A stretch of 64,000 bases of DNA from an uncultured Oribacterium sp. (lineage in GTDB: Bacteria; Bacillota; Clostridia; Lachnospirales; Lachnospiraceae): positions 124,001 through 188,000 of the forward strand of contig CAMKKZ010000003.1 in NCBI GenBank assembly GCA_946413525.1, in the 5' to 3' direction. Below are positions 50,899-57,364 of this stretch, piece by piece. The stretch's first letter is position 1. The number at the start of each line of letters is the position of its first letter. The notes below the pieces were generated by a model. The model ran no database searches, was not told the origin of the DNA, and saw nothing but the letters and a program-made list of their open reading frames with translations. The translations under genes were made by a program, and so were the position numbers.

Positions 50899-51658
50899 TC
50901 TGCTCCTCCTTGCCCTTAAAACTGTTATACGCGTCAACGCAGGCCTCATATGCTTTCTGGGAAAGCATATATTTGATGCCCGGCGCTGCGGACTGCAGAT
51001 ATCTTCCTATCGCGTCCACCCCGATTTCCCTACCCTCCTCCAATGAATCGGAAATCTCAAGAATCATCCTGGAGATAATCGGTCTGGAAAACTCCTCTCG
51101 TTCAAGAAACCCAAGCAGGAGAGCGCGGGCCGATTCCGTGCACGCAACCCGGCATTTTGCCAGAATATCAGAAAGAAATCTGCCATTCCCGGAGAATTCC
51201 TTCGAACCCTCCAGGACCTTGCAAGGGATATCCTCAAAGATATAAAGGATCTTGCTTATCAGATCACGCGCCGCCTTCTGCTTGCTGTTATCAACAAGGA
51301 ATATATACTTCCACCATTCGTTCATATCATAAAGGAACTTCAGCGATATGTCGAGATAAACATCCTCCTCATGCTGTATATAAGCAGAGAGATCGATTAC
51401 AATGTAACCGACAAATTCATCCCTGAAGCCGGCAGCCTCCGCCGCTGTCCCCTGAAGCCTCCGAAGCTCTCTGAAATCACGTTCAAAGGGCTGCACATAG
51501 CGCAACTCGAAAGGGAAGCATTGCCTCTTCCCCCTGAAGAAGGACGGGAACGAAGAGCCCGCCTCCCGGACAATGCCATAAGCCTCATCCATCCCCTTCG
51601 AAGCAAGCAGGATATAATTGTCCGGAACAGCATTCTTGCGAATATTATTTTTCGTCAT
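50882..51658 (-). CDS. Uncharacterised protein coupled to the VirD4-like ATPase
   Basis: 258 residues from ATG 51658; an ATG six bases earlier directly touches the AAGGAGG and is less likely. No family recognised. The middle (FVGYIVIDLSAYI ... WWKYIFLVDN) alternates beta-strand-like and helical segments reminiscent of a nucleotide-binding or AAA-like core, but there is no P-loop. The C-terminus is helical. It overlaps the VirD4-like gene by 17 bases, so the two are made together and probably interact. It is the first gene after a terminator. Confidence 0.6.
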   Translation of the reverse strand: MTKNNIRKNAVPDNYILLASKGMDEAYGIVREAGSSFPSFFRGKRQCFPFELRYVQPFERDFRELRRLQGTAAEAAGFRDEFVGYIVIDLSAYIQHEEDVYLDISLKFLYDMNEWWKYIFLVDNSKQKAARDLISKILYIFEDIPCKVLEGSKEFSGNGRFLSDILAKCRVACTESARALLLGFLEREEFSRPIISRMILEISDSLEEGREIGVDAIGRYLQSAAPGIKYMLSQKAYEACVDAYNSFKGKEEQNEQEI

Positions 51659-51744
51659 TGTCATCCTCCTTTGTCCGCTTTAATTCCTAACTAAGAGCTA
51701 CGGTATCGCGAACTATACGGGCTCCCCCTTCCTCAAGCGGAAAA

Positions 51745-51787
51745 ATCCCCACAGGACGGAACGTCCGTGTTCCGTCCTGTGGGGATA
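51745..51787 (-). terminator. Strong rho-independent terminator after the Rossmann/nuclease gene
   Basis: A 16-bp perfect stem (TCCCCACAGGACGGAA and complement, loop CACGGACG), read on the minus strand and followed by TTTTT. It divides the island into an upstream sensor/effector unit and a downstream orphan-ATPase-protease-polymerase unit. Confidence 0.85.
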
Positions 51788-51810
51788 ATGTCGCTAAGCG
51801 GGGTAGTATA

Positions 51811-54800
51811 CTATATCATTCTGATTTCCTGACTCCTTTCGTACCTTCCCTCCAGGATGTCCAGCAGGGTCTGGCCAATATTTTCAATCTCATTCCTTTT
51901 CCATATAGTATATATATCCATCATGTCGCCCCGCAGCATCTGCATTGCGTTGACCGACGCGCTGTCCTGAAAGCTGCGCTGCGGCGAATCCGCGATCAGG
52001 ACGGCTGTTGCATTAATGCCAAACTTTTTCGCCAGGCTGTAAAGCTTCTGGTAAAATTCCTGCTCCATCTTAAACCTGGACTTGCATTCGACAAACAGCG
52101 TCCGAAAGCCTTTGGTGATAATGCAGTCAAACTCGCTTTTCACCGCCGTATTCCCCCAGTCAACCTCATAACTGTTAACGACATCATCAAAATATCCGGT
52201 TGCCCTGGCGGAATGGTAAATATATACCTCCAGCATTTTCCCCGCCGTAGTGAGGAGCTCCTTGATCTGGCGCGTCGCGTAGACGAAGCTTGCCTTCCCT
52301 TCCTGAGCCGCCCTGCCATCCTGGGGAGAGGGCATATTGATAATGTATCCTTTCCCGGCAAAGAAGGCCAGCAAATCCCTGTATTCATCTTCCTTGTTGC
52401 GGGGCAAGGCGATTTCCGAAACAATAAGGCTGTCGAATGTGACACTTGCGTTCTTTTTGCCGTCCACGAAGAAGCCGATGGCATCCGGAATCATCAGGGC
52501 ATAGGGATTTGAAAAAATCCCATCACAGATGGACCGGTAATCACAGCGGTCAACGATCGTTACCTCGCAGGAGTCGGTAGTATAACCGCTCACATGGCTC
52601 CCCGCCTCCAGAAATTCACCATTTTTCAGAAAACGGATAATCCTGTCCGCGCTTTCCCTGCAGATATACGGGATGAGATAAGTATACTTTTTCTCCTTCA
52701 AAGCCCTGTCCTCCGGGCCTTTTTTTGGAAAACAGGCAATCATATCGTTTTTCCGGGCATAGCTTTCCAGCAAGCCGCAAAGATTTTTCCATACCTCCTG
52801 ATTTTCAGTATACTTATTCCACAAATCCTTGTAGTCGGCAAAAAACTCCGGCTGCCTGCCGCGAACGCTTGAGGAAAGGTGAAGCGCCGCCATATCGGCA
52901 ACGGTTATGGCCGGCTTCTTGGTAATATAACCGAGCATGTCACAGCCCGGATACGGGGTCCTGAACTCCATGCTGCCGGATTCAAATTCATAATTCGGAA
53001 AGACTTTAAACAGGCCTCCTCCCTGCAGCAGGGAAGATAATCTTGTCCTGTTCCTTTCCAGGGCAAAAAAGCGCTTTCCCTTGCGCCTCTTCCGAAGATA
53101 CGCGCCCACGACGGGGGAAATGTCATCCAGACTGTCAAGAACGATTTTTTTGAACCCCCACACCTTTCCCTCCCCGAACTTCATGACCTCCTCTTCAACG
53201 GATTCGTTGATAAGCGTGGCTGCCGAGGCAATGCAAAGCACAGCGAATTCGACCGATGCCTTGAAATTCCTTTTCCGCATAAAGCTCAGAACGGAAGGGA
53301 CAGCTTGCAGGAATTTTTTCAGGTCGTCATGACTTTCCACAAGGTACAGATACAGTATTCTGGCAGGACTCGCCAGCATGGGGACGGCGAGATTGTCAAA
53401 CATCTCTGTTTCATTCCCATCATTGCCTGTTTTAAATGGAATCACAAGATACGCATCCTCGGTATACGTGAGCACGAAGGGAATGTTGTCAATCAGATTT
53501 TCATCTACTTTTTTCAAGTCCCGGTATTCCCTGCTGGCCACTACAGGGTAAAACATGGTTTCAAAGGCTTTTACATGTTCCTCAACAGACTTCGCCCGGT
53601 CCTGATTCAGCCTGCCGGAAGCGTCAAGGAAGGCGTTCTTCAAGCTTGTATAGCTCCGCGCCTTTCCCGCATCCCCATGCCAGATATCCTTCATACAGGC
53701 GAACCATTCCTGAAAAGCGACCATGCTTTTCCGATCCCCTTCAATCATCGAACGGATAACGGCAATATCGCTCCCCGTAAGGAGATTATTCCTGAGGGCA
53801 GCCTCCGCCTTCTTCTTATACATGCGGTGCAGCTCCACCGACAGCCTGTCGAGTTCGTCAAGCTCGTCAAGCTCCTTTTTGGATGCCTTGTCCCATTTGT
53901 CATAATTCCCGTCTCGGTTGAATTCGGCCGTAAGCCTGCGGTCCGCCCTGCTCCGCACAATACAAATATGTTTTTTCCTTTTCTCATCCTTGGTATTCCC
54001 TATCTCGCATTCCTCAAGCTTGCGCATCCTGGTCCACCCAAGGCATAATTTTTCCGTTACCCATCTCCGATGCTCAATCCATGTCAGTTCATTCCTCAGC
54101 TCCTCCCCGCTGTTCCTCATAATTTCGCAGAAACGGGAGGCAGCCTCGTCAAAGCCCCTTCCTTCCAACTCTATCCCGATGCTGTGCAGCTTGTATTTCA
54201 AGGATAAGACATTTGAAACGCAGGAATCATGATTATAGGTTTTCCTGAAATCCGCCTTTACCTTTTTATAATCAGGATTCAGATCCTTCACCCAGAGCAG
54301 GTGCGCATTAAAAGCCATTCTCTCAATTTCAGGATAAAGGGAGGTCTTTTTAATATCCTCATTCACAAAAACCGGGTGAAGAACGGAGCCTTCTTCATAC
54401 GCCTCCCCCTCACAGACATAAACGATCAGACACCGAAGTTCCAAAACGTCACATGCGGATTGACACGCCCTTGCCGCAGCGTAATTCAATTCATCCTCGC
54501 CCAGGGCAATGAAGATATATTGCGGAAACCGTCTGTCCGGAATGCCGCAGATAATGTCCTCCATAATCCTGGCGTTGACCTCTTGATTTTCCTTCTCCAG
54601 CTTTCTTACTTCGAAATTGATATTTCCATACGCGTCATCGTCCCCATCCAGCAAGCCGTCGATATTGAAAAAATCAGCGAGCCCGGGCCTTGAAGACAGG
54701 TAAATCCACTTATCCGTCGCGTCATCGGAAACCACGGTGACATTCAGCCTGCTGCCATGCATCTGCCCATTCTGCAAACAGGCATCCAGAAACTTCTGCG

Positions 54801-55443
54801 AGTAATTTCCGAAGCCGAACACCAGGACATTATCATCCAAAAGCCCCTCCCGCTTCACCTCCGCGCGGCATTGATAAAGCGGGTATTCAAACAAATGGTA
54901 TTGAATAGCCAGAAAAGAGTTCTTTTCCCTGTTTGCGTCCAGGGATTTCCCCGCATTGGAAAGGGACCATTTTGCCAAGGAAGAACTGCCGTTTGTAACA
55001 TCGAAAGGGAGGGCATAGTACAGGGCGAGTTCCAGATCGCGGAGCAGCTCCCTGCAATCCTTATATCTATGCTCTTTTGCGCACAAACACTTCTGCAATA
55101 TGGCAGTCAGCGCGTTCTTAAGCCTGGGGTGGGAATTGGATTCAGATGCCTGGACAAGCTCCGATTCGCCAACCATCTCGCCTAATCTCACAAAATATTC
55201 GTCTCTGTAGAGATATCCGCTTTCCCGGACTTCGCCGGTAATGATGATTGCGTGAAAAAAGGCAGCCCCAATCGCGTAAATCTCCGGCTGCCCGAGGCAT
55301 TCCTGATCCGGCAAGATGTGGGCGACATCCAGAAATTGAGGAAATATAGCAATCTCAAATGGGTTCGGGAGAATGCCCTTCCGAAGGCTCCTGCCTTTTT
55401 CGGCCCCCCCCTCCTTCACCCGGATTCCGGACACGCCCCTCAT
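51811..55443 (-). CDS. Kinase C-lobe, TrkA-like Rossmann, RyR-like and Card1-like nuclease protein
   Basis: 1210 residues. Residues 24-146 look like a protein kinase C-lobe (QPEIYAIGAAFFHAIIITG, then RLKNALTAILQKCLCAKEHRY). Residues 205-345 are a TrkA-N/CARF-like Rossmann domain (NVLVFGFGNYSQKFLDAC; YIFIALGEDELNYAAARAC). EHRRWVTEKLCLGW at 457-470 with a following charged helix resembles RyR domains seen next to TrkA-N. The C-terminus is a DUF1887/Card1-like PD-(D/E)xK nuclease: GKMLEVYIYHS, D1106, E1119-C-K1121 (VECKS), then the YQKLYSLAKKFG helix. The middle 500 residues are unassigned. ATG 55443 has AAGG upstream, but the true protein may begin in the overlapping kinase N-lobe ORF via an 8-G tract. 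Card1 relatives are activated by cyclic oligonucleotides; ligand here unknown. Confidence 0.8.
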   Translation of the reverse strand: MRGVSGIRVKEGGAEKGRSLRKGILPNPFEIAIFPQFLDVAHILPDQECLGQPEIYAIGAAFFHAIIITGEVRESGYLYRDEYFVRLGEMVGESELVQASESNSHPRLKNALTAILQKCLCAKEHRYKDCRELLRDLELALYYALPFDVTNGSSSLAKWSLSNAGKSLDANREKNSFLAIQYHLFEYPLYQCRAEVKREGLLDDNVLVFGFGNYSQKFLDACLQNGQMHGSRLNVTVVSDDATDKWIYLSSRPGLADFFNIDGLLDGDDDAYGNINFEVRKLEKENQEVNARIMEDIICGIPDRRFPQYIFIALGEDELNYAAARACQSACDVLELRCLIVYVCEGEAYEEGSVLHPVFVNEDIKKTSLYPEIERMAFNAHLLWVKDLNPDYKKVKADFRKTYNHDSCVSNVLSLKYKLHSIGIELEGRGFDEAASRFCEIMRNSGEELRNELTWIEHRRWVTEKLCLGWTRMRKLEECEIGNTKDEKRKKHICIVRSRADRRLTAEFNRDGNYDKWDKASKKELDELDELDRLSVELHRMYKKKAEAALRNNLLTGSDIAVIRSMIEGDRKSMVAFQEWFACMKDIWHGDAGKARSYTSLKNAFLDASGRLNQDRAKSVEEHVKAFETMFYPVVASREYRDLKKVDENLIDNIPFVLTYTEDAYLVIPFKTGNDGNETEMFDNLAVPMLASPARILYLYLVESHDDLKKFLQAVPSVLSFMRKRNFKASVEFAVLCIASAATLINESVEEEVMKFGEGKVWGFKKIVLDSLDDISPVVGAYLRKRRKGKRFFALERNRTRLSSLLQGGGLFKVFPNYEFESGSMEFRTPYPGCDMLGYITKKPAITVADMAALHLSSSVRGRQPEFFADYKDLWNKYTENQEVWKNLCGLLESYARKNDMIACFPKKGPEDRALKEKKYTYLIPYICRESADRIIRFLKNGEFLEAGSHVSGYTTDSCEVTIVDRCDYRSICDGIFSNPYALMIPDAIGFFVDGKKNASVTFDSLIVSEIALPRNKEDEYRDLLAFFAGKGYIINMPSPQDGRAAQEGKASFVYATRQIKELLTTAGKMLEVYIYHSARATGYFDDVVNSYEVDWGNTAVKSEFDCIITKGFRTLFVECKSRFKMEQEFYQKLYSLAKKFGINATAVLIADSPQRSFQDSASVNAMQMLRGDMMDIYTIWKRNEIENIGQTLLDILEGRYERSQEIRMI

Positions 55444-56083
55444 AACCCTGCCTTAAAAAGGCAATAGTAAAAGGCTGTATGTTCGCATGGGACAGTCCGG
55501 CATCATGCAGGGCCATAACGCCCCTTGCAAGGGCTTCAATTGCGGCCATTGCGGCAACCAGCTTGTGCTCTGGCTTTGTTCCGGGATCCTTATGTATTCC
55601 CTCGCACATTGTCCCAAAGGTTTCAAAGCCTGGCATGGGCATCCATACATAAACTGTCCCGGACTCATTTTTCTTCTCATCGCATGAATGAAAAATTTCA
55701 AATTTGGGTATGAATTCCCTAAGCTCCCTGCTTTGCTCCAGTCTGTCCCGCATCTTCCTGAAATGGGCGGGAAGCCCGCCTTCCTCCCCACATTCCTGAG
55801 GCATTTGAAGCCGGCCTTCCCCAGACTGTGCAGCCCCTCCATCTCCCTGATTAGCGCATTCCTGAGGCATTTGAAGCCGGTCCTGTTCCCTGCCAGAGCC
55901 GGAAAGCCCTTCGGTACAATACTCCACCAGGATCCCTGACGCCCTTTTCTCTCCACAAAGGGCTTCATAATACACGGATCCCTCATCTTCAAAAAACCTT
56001 CCCACTATCAAAAAAAGCCTTTTGAACTCCCCCTCATCATTTTGGAGGAGTATTTTATTATTCAAATAATGGTGTTCTTTCAT
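55355..56083 (-). CDS. Pseudokinase N-lobe ORF, first gene of the island
   Basis: 242 residues, ATG 56083 with GGAGGA upstream. Residues 1-212 resemble the N-lobe and start of the C-lobe of a Ser/Thr-type kinase: strand pattern around YYEALCGEKRASGILVEYC, hinge YVWMPMPGFE, helix ALARGVMALHDAGLSHANIQPFTIAF. The catalytic loop is HAN-I-QPFT instead of HRD-x-K-P-x-N, so Asp, Lys and Asn are all replaced and catalysis is unlikely. A 22-residue segment containing RLQMPQEC is duplicated. After residue 212 the frame leaves the kinase homology; the rest of the C-lobe is at the start of the overlapping 1210-residue ORF. The two frames are joined if one G is lost from an 8-G run at 55404-55411. Confidence 0.7.
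   Translation of the reverse strand: MKEHHYLNNKILLQNDEGEFKRLFLIVGRFFEDEGSVYYEALCGEKRASGILVEYCTEGLSGSGREQDRLQMPQECANQGDGGAAQSGEGRLQMPQECGEEGGLPAHFRKMRDRLEQSRELREFIPKFEIFHSCDEKKNESGTVYVWMPMPGFETFGTMCEGIHKDPGTKPEHKLVAAMAAIEALARGVMALHDAGLSHANIQPFTIAFLRQGYEGRVRNPGEGGGGRKRQEPSEGHSPEPI
55404..55411 (-). other. 8-G homopolymer joining two ORFs (possible phase-variable site)
   Basis: Minus strand GGA followed by eight G and CCG. The upstream ORF reads GGA GGG GGG GGC; the downstream ORF reads GAG GGG GGG GCC. Removing one G puts the kinase N-lobe frame directly into the frame of the 1210-residue ORF, giving about 1423 residues. Confidence 0.75.
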
Positions 56084-56311
56084 GAAGAGTCCTCCACCCT
56101 TTCATTACAGCGCTTTTGAATGCCAAATGCAAAAGGCGCTTTTCCTGGCCGGCCACGCAGGCCGATACTCACCGAAAGGCCCTCCTCCCGGCAGCTCTCT
56201 GAATCGCGCAGCGGGGATGAGCGTAGCGGGGATGAAATCGCGCCTTACTCGCCCGCGGGGCTGTGTTCGGCGTAATGCGGATTGTTTCCTTACGCAGCCC
56301 CTGCGATAATA

Positions 56312-56349
56312 AAAAAACCCGAAATCCTTGTATCACAAGGGTTTCGGGT
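56312..56349 (-). terminator. Terminator of tRNA-Pro
   Basis: Minus strand: CCCGAAACCCTTGTG...CAAGGATTTCGGG stem followed by seven T, directly downstream of the tRNA. The palindrome CGCAGGGGCTGCG follows the T run. Confidence 0.85.
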
Positions 56350-56353
56350 ATTC

Positions 56354-56427
56354 TCGAAGCGACCCGATTCGAACGGGCGACCCCCACGTCCCTAACGTGG
56401 TGCTCTACCAAACTGAGCCACGCTTCG
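56354..56427 (-). tRNA. tRNA-Pro (anticodon AGG)
   Basis: 74 nt without CCA. The cloverleaf closes fully: acceptor CGAAGCG/CGCTTCG, D-stem GCTC/GAGC, anticodon stem CCACG/CGTGG with loop TTAGGGA, T-loop TTCGAAT, discriminator A. The C1-G72 pair, A73 and G37 are proline identity features. The anticodon AGG has A at position 34, rare among bacterial tRNAs other than tRNA-Arg(ACG); it would need deamination to inosine to read more than CCU. It lies at the right border of the accessory island. Confidence 0.9.
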
Positions 56428-56459
56428 AACGCAGAACAACTATTTATCTGCACTCATAC

Positions 56460-56487
56460 ATTATAACACAAAAAAAATGAAAGGCAA
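56460..56487 (-). promoter_or_regulatory. Promoter of tRNA-Pro
   Basis: Minus strand -35 TTGCCT (56482-56487), 16-base spacer and -10 TATAAT (56460-56465), placing the start about 25 bases before the tRNA 5' end. Confidence 0.7.
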
Positions 56488-56540
56488 GTACTGATTGCAA
56501 AATAATTTGCAACCATTCAGCGTGTGAATTGATAATCAAA

Positions 56541-56642
56541 GCAACTATTCATTATTCTATTCGCAGTCGCCCTTGGGGACTGCTCATGTGAGCGTTCAGA
56601 GGCGCTCCGCGCCTTGTCCGCCCTCTGGATTTCAGAGAATTC
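56541..56642. mobile_element. MITE-B copy 5, truncated and diverged
   Basis: Inverted orientation. The outer end is diverged (GCAACTATTCATTATTC) and the element breaks in the central hairpin after TTTCAGAGAATTCC, where unrelated sequence with a 35-bp direct repeat begins. No target duplication. Confidence 0.65.
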
Positions 56643-56650
56643 CACCCCCT

Positions 56651-56754
56651 ATGCGCTCTGCCCACTCGGGCTTGCAGCCCGTCTGTCGATTTTCATACGA
56701 CTCTTTGTGTCTGGAAATACTATGCGCTCTGCCCACTCGGGCCTGCAGCCCGTC
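56651..56754. repeat. 35-bp direct repeat at the 3' end of the FeoB-associated gene
   Basis: CTATGCGCTCTGCCCACTCG...GCAGCCCGTC at 56651-56685 and 56720-56754. The second copy contains the stop and last codons of the FeoB-associated gene, so the first is a duplicate of that gene end. Confidence 0.7.
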
Positions 56755-56908
56755 CCCCCTTGCTTTTTGCCGAATTACAGCAGCTACAGCCCGCTCCCCC
56801 GCTGCAGAAGGCGCAGCCGCTCTTCTTTCGGCTTTTATAAACAGACCTCACTGCCATCACAACACAAAGAAGTACTATTGCGCCAATGAAAATATCCCCA
56901 AAACTCAT
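56720..56908 (-). CDS. FeoB-associated Cys-rich membrane protein
   Basis: 62 residues from ATG 56908 behind GAGG. One membrane helix (DIFIGAIVLLCVVMAVRSVY) is followed by a basic stretch and a Cys cluster (CAFCSGGAGCSCCN). This is the pattern of the small FeoB-associated Cys-rich protein family found downstream of feoB in clostridia. It lies on the same strand as the feoB at 57365, but a MITE-A copy and a terminator-like hairpin now separate them. Confidence 0.8.
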   Translation of the reverse strand: MSFGDIFIGAIVLLCVVMAVRSVYKSRKKSGCAFCSGGAGCSCCNSAKSKGGRAAGPSGQSA

Positions 56909-57040
56909 AACAGCCTCCTCTATCAAAGTGATTTTTTGGCCGATTTAATTCCTGGCAAACTGCTGCGGTATCGTAAGCCACATGCTCCATCCCTTGCCAT
57001 GCGGAAAAAGCCCCATTTTCACAAAGACATATAAAATATT

Positions 57041-57234
57041 CCACCTGTACGGTTGAATGGCCTAAAGGCCATTCTGAATACCCCTAAATTCGCAAAACCG
57101 CCCGCTTCGCGTGCTTAAAGATTTGCTTCGCAAATCGTTTTGCTCATTTAGGGGTAGGTTGCTCATCCAAAGCGATATTTTGATTACGGTAAACCGTATC
57201 AAAATATCGCTTTGGATGGCAACCGTACAGGTGG
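57041..57234. mobile_element. MITE-A copy 3, 194 bp, with 8-bp target duplication
   Basis: Same orientation as copy 1 and indistinguishable by eye. Flanked by AAAATATT at 57033-57040 and 57235-57242, the same target sequence as copy 1. It is inserted within the feo operon, between feoB and the Cys-rich partner. Confidence 0.9.
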
Positions 57235-57244
57235 AAAATATTGA

Positions 57245-57279
57245 AAAGTCGGGGCAGCTCCCACCGCCCCGATTTTTGC
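57245..57279. terminator. Bidirectional terminator-like hairpin after feoB
   Basis: TCGGGGC...GCCCCGA stem with T runs on both strands (GATTTTTG and GACTTTTC). It lies about 85 bp after the feoB stop and would limit read-through to the Cys-rich gene. Confidence 0.6.
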
Positions 57280-57364
57280 CGACTTTCGTCAGGCTTTCTC
57301 AATAATCAATGCCTGGCGGCAGACTGCCCCTCTGGCATCCGGCCTCACGAAATCAATTTTCGCA

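Noticed and set aside
56354-56427. tRNA-Pro as attachment site of the island
   Set aside because: I found no copy of the tRNA 3' end near 41 kb and no integrase gene, so integration at this tRNA is not supported.
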